NCBI GenBank assembly: GCA_963576475.1
Contig: OY754975.1
Coordinates: 22,253,169-22,317,168 of the forward strand
Source of the DNA: Molanna angustata
Taxonomy: Eukaryota > Arthropoda > Insecta > Trichoptera > Molannidae
Direction of reading: 5' to 3'
Length of the DNA stretch: 64,000 nucleotides
The notes beneath the pieces were generated by a model, which saw only the letters and a program-made list of their open reading frames with translations, searched no databases and was not told where the DNA came from. Made by a program: the position numbers and the translations under genes. Positions 52,554-63,310 of this stretch are shown here, one piece after another (positions within the stretch are counted from its first letter, which is position 1; each line of letters starts with the position of its first letter).

Positions 52554-52802
52554 GATTGTAGGAAACAATATCTTTAGATGTCATAGAATTCCATACGATA
52601 ATTATATCCATGATATGGGTAATCACTAGGGTTTTCATTTCGCCGGTCAAACCAGACTTGAAATGTTTAATTTTGGACATTAAACGTTGTCAAACGTTTT
52701 ATTAATGTGATGGAAGTTTTTTTTTAAATTGGAGAATTGCGTAAAGTGGTCACTTAAGCATTCAAAAAACAATCTCTGCCTCAATCTCTATAGAGATGTT
52801 CC
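52554..52802. other. Unassigned spacer
   Basis: No feature recognised. Confidence 0.5.
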
Positions 52803-53122
52803 AAAAATATACCTAAGTACATACTTCTATATGTTTCATTACTTCCATAATATACCTAGCATTGGTTTAATGTAAAAATATACCTAAGTACATACTTTTA
52901 TATGTTTCATTACTTCCATAATATACCTAGCATTGGTTTAATGTAAAAATATACCTAAGTACATACTTTTATATGTTTCATTACTTCCATAATATACCTA
53001 GCATTGGTTTAATGTAAAAATATACCTAAGTACTTACTTCTATATGTTTCATTACTTCCATAATATACCTAGCATTGGTTTAATGTAAAAATATACCTAA
53101 GTACTTACTTCTATATGTTTCA
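52803..53122. repeat. 71-bp satellite array, left part
   Basis: Units starting AAAAATATACCTAAGTAC at 52803, 52874, 52945, 53016 and 53087, almost identical. The array is broken by helitron copy C at 53122/53123, resumes for 25 bp at 55415-55439, is broken again by LINE 3, and ends at 60825-60916. Confidence 0.95.
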
Positions 53123-55414
53123 CTAGCTTTTATGTCCCGCCGTTGGCCAAGAATGTAAATTAGTGAAGGAATAAGCAATTGTTTATATACCTACATAATA
53201 TTGTCACACATAATTTTTTTTAACCGTAGTATGAAAAGTAGTTTGAAATTTAATTGAGTTTAAGCGCTGTAAAATCTTAAAGTGATGGCCACAATCCATT
53301 TGCTTTTATATATAAGCACATACAATTTCTGCACGCATGGACTATGGGACATGATTTTAAATATGACTTATTATAAAAAGACAACGTCGTAAAGAGTTTG
53401 GATTTGGCCACAACCCCTATTTTTATACATTGTCATCAAACGCAAATAATGTGTTTTAAATATTTAGTAATTTTGGATGATGGGAAATGGTTTAAAAATT
53501 GATTAAACAAAAGTACTGAAAATATTCTAGTGTTGGTCCCATCCCATTCGTTTTTATATTTTTTGTCAAGTGTGCATATAGTTTATTATAGCTTTGCACA
53601 ATAAAACTGATAGACTTTAAACTGACACATAAGTCTACATTACAGAAGAAGAAGACTTAAGCTATTATGTTAAATAGTTTTTAATATGAATATAAACGTT
53701 GTGAAGATCCAGCAATGGCCACAACCCCGATTTTTTATATATTGTCATCAAAATGAAATGTGTAGTTATTGAAAATTAAGCAATATATGATGATATAATA
53801 AATGGTGTAAATTTGATTGAACAAAAGTAATGAGAAGATTCTAGTGTTGGTCACATCCCATTCGTTTTTATGTATTTTCATCAAGTATGCATGTTGTTTA
53901 TAATATTTCGTTACAATAGACTATTAGACATAAAACTAATCCAAAAGACTAAATAAAAAAAGAAGTAGAAGTATAAAACTATAACAAATAGTTTGTAATA
54001 AAAACTGACCCAATGGTCTACATAGAAGATGAAATAGAAGAATTACACATTAGGAAATGTATTATATAAAAAACTGACCAAAATGTCTTCATAAAAGAAG
54101 AAGAAGATGAATTGAACTATAGGAAATATTTTATATAAAATTCACCCAACATCTACATAAAATAAGAAAACTAAGAATTAGTCTAAAGGATAGTTTGTTT
54201 AAAAATAGTTTGTTTAAAAACTAACCAAAAGGTCTACATAAAGGAAGAAGAAGACGAATTAGACTATAGGAAATAGTTTGTATAAAAACTCACCCAAGGT
54301 CTACATAAATTAAGAAAAAGAAAAATTAGACTATAGGAAATAGTTTATTTATGAACTGTCCCAAATGACTTCACAAAAGAAGAGGAAGAAGATTTAAACC
54401 CCAAGAAATAGTTTGTAAAAAAAATCACCCAAAGGTCTACATAGAAAAAAGAAGAATTTCACTATAGGAAATAGTTTGTAGGTATATTGAATGTGTATTG
54501 TAGTTAACCTAAAATAGTTTAATAATTTTCCTATACAAAATCAGTATATTGTTGGTTTTTAAGTAGTAAGTATTAGGTATGTAGGTACCTACCTACAATG
54601 ATGTTCTAAATTAATTCGAATTCGATTTATAACAAATTTTATTTGAATATCAGAATGTGTCCGTTACCATAGTAACCATGTTCCAACATGTGAAAAATAT
54701 CAAATGTTATGGAGACATTTTTTGAATATGTAGGTACCTACATTGGTTTGTTCGATGCCATAAAAATGAAAATTGTCAGAAAAATCAAATATTTTTAACA
54801 AATTATGCAATTTTATTACGCCTATATCTTTACTAATAAATAACACATTTTTACAATATATGTCTTAAAACTTGCCGTAATGTCTTGTGTTTCATTTTAT
54901 TATTTCATAATTACATTTATTTCAAAGGTTTATTATTTTCAAGAACATATTCATTCGGTGGGAAAATGAAATATTGTATGAAAAGATATTAAAATGGCGG
55001 CGTTTATGTACAAAAGGCTTACTTTAAAAATAAGTTAAACATTATAATTATACCAAATATTCACCATGTTTTTCACTTAAACGCTAAGTTATACTTCAAA
55101 ATATATTTTTTTTGTGTAAATACCTACTTCTAACTTTTAAACTAACAGATATTTGCGTGCAAAATGTACACTTTTTTGACAGATATGACTTGGAAAATTT
55201 TGTATGAAAAAAATAATTATTTAAATATTTTTAAAATTCAGCATTTTTATCGCATTCTTTTTAGCGTGACACTGCATCAGGTATACTGGTACATGTTCGC
55301 ACTTAAATTAGATTTTTAGATGCTCTTGGTTTTTCAGAAGGCGTGAGACAAACACACACACACACACATACACACACACATACACTAACATTTTGATTGC
55401 TTTATTACTTTAGA
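53123..55414 (-). mobile_element. Non-autonomous Helitron-like element, copy C (full length)
   Basis: On the minus strand TCTAAAGTAATAAAGC is the 5' end (55414) and GGGACATAAAAGCTAG the 3' end (53123). The flanking array shows the empty site TTTCATTACTTCC, split between A and T with nothing duplicated or lost. Its internal order mirrors copy B: (CA)n, unique half, satellite of 75-80-bp units (about 53940-54480), longer degenerate units. No coding. Confidence 0.9.
53940..54480. repeat. Helitron-internal satellite array, copy C
   Basis: Seven or so units with GGTCTACATAAA, GAAGAAGAA and GACTATAGGAAATAGTTT. Same family as in copies A and B. Confidence 0.8.
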
Positions 55415-55427
55415 TTACTTCCATAAT

Positions 55428-55439
55428 ATACCTAGCATT
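55428..55439. repeat. Target-site duplication of LINE 3, left copy
   Basis: ATACCTAGCATT, repeated at 60825-60836 and present once in each unfilled 71-bp unit. Confidence 0.92.
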
Positions 55440-55615
55440 TTTTTTTTTTTTTTTTATATTTATTAGGCAATTCACACAATATTGTATGATTTGTGCCATA
55501 ATTGTATTCACAGAACACTCAAACTTAAAAATAAACAAGACATACACTATGAACAGTATCAAATAAAAGAAAGTCACTTAACACTAAAAATAAACATAAA
55601 ATATCAAAAAGTACA

Positions 55616-58600
55616 TTACAGAAGGATATTATTTTTAACAATAAATTTTATTAGCTTACGATACACATTATTTTTTTTGAGAGCTAGGAGGTGAGCAACA
55701 TTAAAAGGTCTAGAGATTTCACTAAATTCGTTGTAAAGATTACCAGAAGACTGGATTGGGCACGAAAAGAACAGATGATCCAACGTTTCTATGTCGGTAT
55801 TGCATTCACATACATCACTATCGACTATTTTAATTTTATTTAAATGACTTGCAATTAGACAGTGACCAATTCTCATGCGACAAATTATTGAAATTTCTTT
55901 TTTTGAAAATTTAACATCGTTGTACCAAGGTCTTCTTGGAATGATATTGTTTTGAATAGATTTGTAAAATGATCCTTTGGTTTCAGACAGCCAATCAGAG
56001 TTCCATTGATTCCATATTGAGTTTTTTAAAGAGCGAATCAGATCAGAATTAGGTAAAGAAAATGATTTTGCTACAACGCCTGAAGAAACTGCAGACTTAG
56101 CATCAGTATCGGCAATTTCGTTACCAATAATACCTACATGAGCAGGGATCCAAGCAATCGAAATATTTATGCCATTTTTCAAGGATGATAATAAAGACTT
56201 AATTGAGCATATTAAATCGTTATCTGGGACTTTGGAGACATTATTTTTAATGAGTTTAATAGCACTGAGTGAATCTGTTAGTATTAAAATATCAGGAGAA
56301 TATAAGTTTTGGGAGATAACAAGGGCTTCTTTTATAGCAAAGCATTCTGCGGTAAAGACGGACGTTTCTGGTGGCAATTTAAATTTATAAGATTTATTGA
56401 GTGAAGGAATAGAAATGGCAGCTCCAGAATATCCATTTGATTCGAGTTTGGAACCGTCTGTGTATAAGCAAATAGCTGATGGCCAATGTGAGGAAATTAT
56501 GTTTTTAAACATTTTATTAATATTATTTGAATCACAATGTGACGATTTGTCTAAACCTATGTTTTCAAATGAATTAATCGGCACAGTTATTGCCTTATAT
56601 GATAATTGATAATATGGCAGGATTGGTGAAAAGGTAAACGGAGGAATTTTAGAAGAAAGTGAAAAATAACTTTTACATAAAAGAGGGGGGGATTTATTTT
56701 TCCAAAAGTTATTCGACTGAGTAATTGAATGGAGTGTAGCCAATTTATTAGGGAGAGGGTGGGTACTCAAACGAAGTCTTTTAGAAATGAATTTATCTGA
56801 TAACAGTTGTCTTCTGAGGGAAAGTGGCATATCAGAATTTTCAATTTGAAGAGAGTTAATGGGCGAGGAGGACATAGCACCAATTATTAATCGTAAGCAT
56901 TTTGACTGTAATTTTTCAAGATTTAATTTGAGATATATTGGTAGAGGATCCCATAAAAAACTGCCGTAGTCCATGTGACTACGGATGAGAGTATTGTAAA
57001 GAAGTTTCATTGTAGATGGATGAGCACCCCACCACACCTTTGTAACTGCACGAAGAACATTTATGTTTCGTTCACATTTAGAAATAATAAAATCAATGTG
57101 AGGTTTCCATGATAATTTACGATGGAGGATTATACCAAGAAATTTAACAGTCTCAAAAATTGGAATCGGTATACGGTCAATTTGGATAGATATATTAGGT
57201 ATTTTATGTTTTTTGGAGAAGACCACAACTTGACTTTTATGCGGAGCAAGTTCAAGACCATTTATATTAAGCCATACATTAAGACACTTAAGGGCAATGT
57301 TAAAATTCTTTACAGCTGTATCAATTTTTTTCATAGAAAGATATAAAACAACATCATCAGCATACATTAGAATAGAACAGAGGCCTTCAACACATATGTG
57401 TATGTCATGGCAATATATGTTAAAGAGGATGGGACTTAAAACTGACCCTTGAGGTAAACCTTTCCAAATAGTACGGATTTTGTCTTCGTTGGAGTTCAGA
57501 ATTTTTATTATTCTTTCTGAAAAAATATTGTGTATGAGTTGGGATATTTTTCTAGGAATTCCAATTTTAAACAATTTTTCTTGGAGTAAAAAAAGATTGA
57601 CATTATCATATGCACTAGTTATATCCAAAAATGCAGCTAAAGTAAACTGTTGTTTTGTGTATGCAATTTGGATGTCAGTAGTCAAAATACTGATATTATC
57701 CAAACAGGATTTAGATTTTCGGAAGCCAAACTGAATTGAAGAAAGCAACATTTTACTTTCCACAAACCAGTCTATTCTGTTTTTAATCAAATGTTCTAGT
57801 AATTTTAGAAAACATGATGACAAAGCAATAGGGCGATAGGAAGACCCTATTGTTGGGTCTTTACCAGGCTTAAGAATGGGCAGAATTAAGTGAGTTTTCC
57901 AGGATTTAGGTATATAGCCAGATTGAAATATGAAATTATAAATATCTAAAAGGAAAGATTTGAATTTGAGGGGAGAGTGTTGAATAAAAGAATAAGGGAT
58001 GTTATCGATTCCAGGGGTATTACTGTGAACTGTTTTAAGAGGAATTAGCAATTCTTCCATAGTAAAAGGGGCACAAAACCAGGAGGAAGAAGGCTCTATG
58101 CTCGCATAATATTTAATTTCGTTTAAATTAGGGGCATAAGGAGGGGCCAGTCTATCTAAGAATGACTCAATCCAGGTGTTCGTACAAGCATGTTGAATTT
58201 TAGAAGAATAAGCCGATCTAAATCTGCGGATTTTTTCCCAGACATATGAAATGGGAGAATCTGGTGAGAGGGAATTGCAAAAGTCAATCCACCCTTTTCG
58301 TTTTTTCTTACGAAGAAATAACTTTACTTTCGCTTGGATCATCTTAACCGCCAAATAATTATCTAGGGACATGTTTTTCCTATATTTATGCATAGCCTCT
58401 TTTCTTAATTTTATAATATTGGAGCATTCTTCATCCCACCATGGAGCTTGTGGGGTATGCCTGGAGAATTTTTTGCATAAGGGAATGGCTGAGTCGGCCG
58501 CAATTTCTAAAGTATGTATCAGATTGGACAATGCAATGGGAATCTGAGAGATATCAGAAAGTGAGTTAAGAGGAATAATCGAATCTAATTTTGATTCTAT

Positions 58601-59344
58601 TAACTGAGAAAATTTTGACCAATTTGCTTTGTTCAGATCATGTTTTTTACGGGTATACAAAGGTTCTCGTGGATTTGAAAGAGATGAATTTAAAATAATG
58701 GGGTAATGATCGCTAGATAATGAGTCATAAATGATAGTCCATGCAGTGGAAGATGCTAAGTTAGTAGTACAAATTGAAAGATCAACTGCACTGAGATTTT
58801 GATTAGGGTTGCTCAATCTTGTGTGAGACCCATCGTTCATGATACATAAATTATTGTCATCAATAAAATTTAATATTGATATTCCATTTGAGTCTGAAAT
58901 AGAACATCCCCATGAGGTGGAATGGGCATTGAAATCGCCAAGGATATAAAAATCTGATGAGAGAGATGATATAACTGCATTCCAATAATTTACATCAAAA
59001 TGAGTTTTAGGTGGAATATAGACGGATAAGAAAGATATATTATTATGAGTAATACCAACAACTTGATAAGAAGGGTGGGGATTTAAATTAATCTTATTAA
59101 AAGAAAGAGAAGATTTGATAAGAACGGCGGATCCTCCGTAAGAATCGGATCGATCATCGCGGATGCAAGAGAATCCAGGGAATTTATAATGAATACCTGG
59201 AGTGAACCAAGTCTCCGAGATTGCTGCAATAGAAATATTATATTTCGTTAATAAATATAAAATATCTGATTTATTACTCACTGCGCTTCTACAGTTCCAC
59301 TGTAAAATGTTTAAAGGATTATGGGTTTTGTGATTTCGAACCAT
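55616..59344 (-). CDS. LINE 3 ORF2: endonuclease, reverse transcriptase, RNase H polyprotein
   Basis: 1242 residues. Endonuclease (about 10-220): LQWNCRSAV, AISETWFTP, RDDRSDSYGG, ILGDFNAHSTSWG, SSDHYPIIL. A WWDEEC motif near 310 precedes the linker. Reverse transcriptase (about 430-800): YRPIALSSCFLKLLE, FGFRKSKSCLDN, FLDITSAYDNV, GLPQGSVLSPILFN and the catalytic YADD at about 661. RNase H (about 950-1080): YTDGSKLES, TAECFA, LTDSLSA, NEIADTDAK. A C-terminal CECNTDIETLDHLFFSCP motif follows. No interruption is seen. The insertion is flanked by a perfect duplication, so the protein may still be functional if supplied with a working ORF1. Confidence 0.93.
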   Translation of the reverse strand: MVRNHKTHNPLNILQWNCRSAVSNKSDILYLLTKYNISIAAISETWFTPGIHYKFPGFSCIRDDRSDSYGGSAVLIKSSLSFNKINLNPHPSYQVVGITHNNISFLSVYIPPKTHFDVNYWNAVISSLSSDFYILGDFNAHSTSWGCSISDSNGISILNFIDDNNLCIMNDGSHTRLSNPNQNLSAVDLSICTTNLASSTAWTIIYDSLSSDHYPIILNSSLSNPREPLYTRKKHDLNKANWSKFSQLIESKLDSIIPLNSLSDISQIPIALSNLIHTLEIAADSAIPLCKKFSRHTPQAPWWDEECSNIIKLRKEAMHKYRKNMSLDNYLAVKMIQAKVKLFLRKKKRKGWIDFCNSLSPDSPISYVWEKIRRFRSAYSSKIQHACTNTWIESFLDRLAPPYAPNLNEIKYYASIEPSSSWFCAPFTMEELLIPLKTVHSNTPGIDNIPYSFIQHSPLKFKSFLLDIYNFIFQSGYIPKSWKTHLILPILKPGKDPTIGSSYRPIALSSCFLKLLEHLIKNRIDWFVESKMLLSSIQFGFRKSKSCLDNISILTTDIQIAYTKQQFTLAAFLDITSAYDNVNLFLLQEKLFKIGIPRKISQLIHNIFSERIIKILNSNEDKIRTIWKGLPQGSVLSPILFNIYCHDIHICVEGLCSILMYADDVVLYLSMKKIDTAVKNFNIALKCLNVWLNINGLELAPHKSQVVVFSKKHKIPNISIQIDRIPIPIFETVKFLGIILHRKLSWKPHIDFIISKCERNINVLRAVTKVWWGAHPSTMKLLYNTLIRSHMDYGSFLWDPLPIYLKLNLEKLQSKCLRLIIGAMSSSPINSLQIENSDMPLSLRRQLLSDKFISKRLRLSTHPLPNKLATLHSITQSNNFWKNKSPPLLCKSYFSLSSKIPPFTFSPILPYYQLSYKAITVPINSFENIGLDKSSHCDSNNINKMFKNIISSHWPSAICLYTDGSKLESNGYSGAAISIPSLNKSYKFKLPPETSVFTAECFAIKEALVISQNLYSPDILILTDSLSAIKLIKNNVSKVPDNDLICSIKSLLSSLKNGINISIAWIPAHVGIIGNEIADTDAKSAVSSGVVAKSFSLPNSDLIRSLKNSIWNQWNSDWLSETKGSFYKSIQNNIIPRRPWYNDVKFSKKEISIICRMRIGHCLIASHLNKIKIVDSDVCECNTDIETLDHLFFSCPIQSSGNLYNEFSEISRPFNVAHLLALKKNNVYRKLIKFIVKNNILL

Positions 59345-60673
59345 TTTTTAAAAAAGAATTTAAAAGCGGGATAAGATTGGCAACGTTGGACGGTAAATTA
59401 AAATTTGATTTAGAAATTAAACTAATAAGAATTTGCGTAATTAAATATACAACAGAATGGGTATCATCTTGGAAAATATTTTCTTGGACTTCATTAGATG
59501 CAGAAGCAGTTGACTGGCTTAAAACAGCGCATCCATTTGTAGGATGGCTAGCTTCACCATTTGAATACGACATGCACTTGTTTATTTCTTTAATATTAAT
59601 ATGAGGAATTGTCTGTTTTTGAGTTTCCGATGACATTTTAGTGTATATTGTTTTTTTAAAACTTTGATTATTGTTCAATTGGTTATTAGTTACTTCAGAA
59701 TAGCTTTTCACAGAAGTTGGGAAGAGTTGAGATGCTTGCAGATATGATATATTTTTTGTAGCCATTGAATGTTTAATATTTTTTTGCCGAGTGAATTCCG
59801 GGCACATTGGGCTTGTAGCTGAATGAGATCCTGAACAGTTTATACACTTTAAAAAGTCCACCACTTGGCAAACTTCTCCAAGGTGACTATCTCCACATTT
59901 GAAGCAGCGAATAATAGAACGACACTGAATCTTCGTGTGACCAAAGCGACAACAGCGGTAACATTGTATTGTTGGAAATATATAAGTTTCAACTTTCAGA
60001 GAGTTATAAAAAAGGTAAACATACTCTGGGAGATTTTGTCCTTCGAACGTTAAGACAACAGATTGCGATGGTTTCCACATTGTTTCTCCTGATGATTTAT
60101 CTTTAAAATTGAGGCGTCTTGCTTTTAAAATCTTCCCAATATGGTTTGGTACTGCACAATTTTCTATAATATCGTCAATCGAAAAGTCTGTTGAAATACC
60201 ACGAATCAAACCCATTTTTGTCACCTTGAATCTAGGTATATAGGCCTTAAATTATTTATTTTTAAAAAAATGGCTGTCGTGAATTGATTCGCACTCTTAG
60301 CATCTTTGAAAGTAATTGAGATTTTATTTCTCCCTTCTGATTTTACTCCACCCGGAGAAATATTTTTAATGTTATGTTTAATAAGGATATTACCAATTTT
60401 CATTGGGTGAATATTCTTGCTAGAGTCAATATCTTGAACGAAAACAATGTAAGGCCCAGGCGAATTTTCCAGGTATTGGTTTTCAATTTCACTATGAGTA
60501 TTGTACAATTTTTCCGGAGAACTATTTAAATTTGGAGCTTTAGACGGATGGATAATGTCAGAATTATTTGTGTTAGGTCTCTTGTTGTTTTGTTTAGGTG
60601 GCGTTGATATGTCAGATTTTTTAACACTTGGACTTGGTCCCGGATCAGGTGGAATATCCAAATCCATATTCAT
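59319..60673 (-). pseudogene. LINE 3 ORF1, zinc-knuckle protein with one frameshift
   Basis: The N-terminal block (60673-60221, 150 codons) is proline/serine-rich and contains PGPYIVFVQDIDSSKNIHP. The C-terminal block (60224-59319) contains MGLIRGISTDFS, QSVVLTFEGQNLP and three zinc knuckles: CYRCCRFGHTKIQC, CFKCGDSHLGEVC and CINCSGSHSATSPMC. Comparison with LINE 2 puts a single missing base in the short A-run near 60250, after LKINN. Apart from that the reading continues, so this is a recent lesion (or a sequencing error). Confidence 0.88.
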
Positions 60674-60824
60674 GGATAATGAACGGATACAAAATAAAAC
60701 TCACAATAATGAAATTAGTGCACAATAAATATAAAATACACTTATATTTTAGTAAAAAACAATATTTTTTTCAGAGCGAATATAAACACAATGTTGTTGA
60801 CAACTCGGTTGCTATGCGACCTCG

Positions 60825-60916
60825 ATACCTAGCATTGGTTTAATGTAAAAATATACCTAAGTACTTACTTCTATATGTTTCATTACTTCCATAATATACC
60901 TAGCATTGGTTTATTG
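60825..60916. repeat. 71-bp satellite array, right end, with LINE 3 target duplication
   Basis: ATACCTAGCATT (60825-60836) is the second target copy; one more unit follows and the array ends at GGTTTATTGCAAA. Confidence 0.92.
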
Positions 60917-61140
60917 CAAAAAAAAATCTTGCATCACATAAGAATAAAATATAATATAACATAGTACAGTCCGTTCGGAGCTTTAATAGTCCCTTGCATA
61001 GGATGGTTACAATTTTTTTTTATAAAAAAATTAAATTTTTTGAATATTTATTTTATCAATTACCTACACAACATTCTAAACATACACAATAGCTTTTAGT
61101 ACATAGGTACAATCAAACATAACTACTTATACATATTAAA

Positions 61141-61190
61141 TAAAACGCTGAAACACCCCAACTAGATAATTTAATTTTCTATAAAAATTA
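61141..61190 (+). mobile_element. HINE fragment or shared phrase
   Basis: CTGAAACACCCCAACTAGAT followed by AATTTAATTTTCTAT matches the internal part of HINE copies (for example 42555-42600). Confidence 0.5.
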
Positions 61191-61263
61191 TGCAAATTAC
61201 AGAAAGTCTCAATTTTATTTTGTGATCAGTGATCAGATGAAAATGACGAGAACAAATTAGTAT

Positions 61264-63071
61264 CTAACATTCTTCGCCCGATAATTCAGACTCTTCAGAT
61301 TCACTTTGTGATGATGAACTGTCACCTGTATTTACAACAAACGTGTTCTCATCCATAGTATAATCCATAATAGCATCACTTAGTTTATATTTTTCTTCCT
61401 CTTTTTGGACATGTCGACACAGTTGAACCCAATCATTGCTGGTAATTTGTGATATTTTATCTTTTACCAAAGCACGTACACTTTCCATTGTTAATGATAC
61501 ATTTTTAGATCCCACATTACTTTTTATTATGGACCACATATTTTCAATTGGATTAAGTTCTGGATGGTAAGGGGGTAATCGAAGTGCAGTATGTCCGTGT
61601 TCATTAAGAATGGCATATATTTTAAATTCCTTTTCCCGTGGCTTGTTGTAAAGTATTATTCAGTACAATTGTGGCTTAAGCAGATTGGGAGGAAATGATA
61701 TACTTAACCAATCAATCATAACTTGCTTTTTAGAATTTGAATTTGGCACAGGATTAAGTATATTATTATGGTAAGGGGCGTTATCTATCACAAGAACAGA
61801 TCTTGCTTGAAGATTAGGAATTAATTTCTCTTTCAGCCATTTTTCATAATTTGTATTATTCATATCGTTATGATAGTCGCCAGAGATAGAGATCGCGATA
61901 CCACTTCCACGCCGGTGATGTTATAGGACCCATTAGTCCTGTTCACCCCCGGACGCAGCCGCAACGTCGGACAACACAATATCCCCTATCCAGCGAGTTC
62001 AACCACTACCCCCGAGAATCTAACCTCACACGTCAGGGCCTTCGATTGGTCTCGAAATCGGTCGATAAGTACACCCCGATTCAAGTCGGAGGGGCTTGTC
62101 CCCAACCCCTCGGTCCTCGTGTTGGCGTCCGAAGGTTCCGCGGGCTAACACCGGGGGCATCCGACGCAATCATCACCTGTCAGATTTGACGTCTCGTTGT
62201 CAACACAGGATGTCTGACCCGACGTCTGCGCCGGCGGTGTGCCCGAACCACACAACAACATTCGCCACAGTTGACGAGTCACTGCCGAGCGAGACTAAAG
62301 GCGTTCGACCTGCTCTTCTCTAAGTACAGAATTGAAGGGGACACAACAGCGTCTATACATCAGAAAAGCATTGAGAATAAAACCTGCCTCACCTCCCGCG
62401 TGAACAATAATATATCGTGAGCCCTTCGAAATTGGTTTCTTTAACCCTTCATTTGAACCATCGGACCAAGACATTCCTGATGTGTGGGTAGAATGAATGT
62501 AGGTTTCATCCATATTGGCCTATTTCATCCATATTCACAAGGCCTACCTTCAGAACGATATTTAGTATTTTTTTCTAAGAATGTAATTCTTTTAAAAACT
62601 ATATCACTTTTTTCGATTAATAATAATTTTCTATTGTCTTCTGTTTTTTTTCATTTGAAACCCAGTTCTTTGACTATGTGCCACAAAGAAGTTCTTCCAC
62701 CCATAAAGTTTATGCCTGATTTTAAAACAACTAATAATTTCGACAGTGTAGGGAGTTTTTTTTTTGTAATATGAAAATCTACATTAATTTTTTTTAAGGC
62801 ACTTCAATTTTTTCGGATAAGAAAAAGAAGTAGAACAATCGGGAATAAATTTATTTTTTTCCCTTATTATATTTTTTACAGTCGCAATAGATAATTTAGT
62901 CGCTTTTGATGTTTGTTCTAACGGAGATATTGTATTATTATTGTTTTTATATTGTTCCCGGAAATACTCGTACATATTAAAAATGAGTTCTTTGGAGTGA
63001 CGGGAAAGAGGTATGCCACGTCCTAATTTTGTATTTTGTGACATACTAAAATAAACCATTATATACTTCAC
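61264..63071 (-). pseudogene. DDE transposase (Tc1/mariner superfamily), interrupted
   Basis: N-terminal block (63047-62784): RGIPLSRHSKELIFNMYEYF and SIATVKNIIREKNKF, a likely DNA-binding region. Middle: GGRTSLW and, after a stop, MDETYIHSTHTSG with the first catalytic Asp (62513), then KGSRYIIVHAGGEAGF. After the GC-rich insert: DYH, MNNTNYEKWLKEKLIPNL, VLVIDNAPYHN with the second Asp, a stop and frame change near 61660, LPPYHPELNPIENMWSIIK with the third acidic residue, and an acidic C-terminus (EESELSGEEC). The order is that of a DDE_3-type transposase known from many insects. Several stops, frame changes and the insert make it non-functional. Confidence 0.82.
61877..62345. mobile_element. 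GC-rich insert of unknown type inside the transposase
   Basis: About 470 bp of high GC (GACGCAGCCGCAACGTCGGA, CTCGGTCCTCGTGTTGGCGT, GCGCCGGCGGTGTGCCCG) splits an AT-rich gene whose reading resumes on either side (GDYH at the left edge, FLMYRR at the right edge). No open frame with a known domain is seen. It may be the truncated 3' end of a LINE or a SINE. Exact ends are uncertain by about 20 bp. Confidence 0.6.
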
Positions 63072-63310
63072 TAAAAAAATCTATTATGTTATTTTAATTA
63101 AAAAAAGAACTTTTATTAAAATCAATATTATTATGCAAAACACCCTATACTTTTCATCAATTTGAAGTCTAAAGCGGTACTGATTTAAGTATGTATGTGC
63201 GATCAGCCAATGACGCTTGTACTCATACAATCACAATGTACATATATGTACACTCGATATCACCGATATGCACTAATACCAAGGTTTATTAAAGTTTCGA
63301 ACGGGCTGTA

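Larger units (their letters stand above)
55440..60824 (-). mobile_element. I-like LINE 3, full length, one frameshift in ORF1
   Basis: About 5.4 kb between perfect 12-bp duplications. On the minus strand it has a 5' region (60824-60674), ORF1 (60673-59319, broken once), ORF2 (59344-55616, intact) and a 3' region of about 170 bp ending in poly(A) (seen as T-run 55440-55455). ORF1 and ORF2 overlap by 26 bp. The domain set is that of LINE 2, but the sequences differ strongly, so it is another family of the same clade. Confidence 0.92.
60967..63308 (-). mobile_element. Tc1/mariner-superfamily transposon, broken by a GC-rich insert
   Basis: CAGTCCGTTCGGAGCTTTAA (from 60967) and its inverted counterpart CTTTAATAAACC / GTTCGAACGGGCTG-type end (to 63308) are each next to TA (60965-60966 and 63309-63310). 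The transposase reads on the minus strand from 63071 to 61264. An insert of about 470 bp separates its halves. A short HINE-like phrase (AACACCCCAACTAGATAATT) lies at 61150-61180, between the left end and the gene. Confidence 0.8.
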
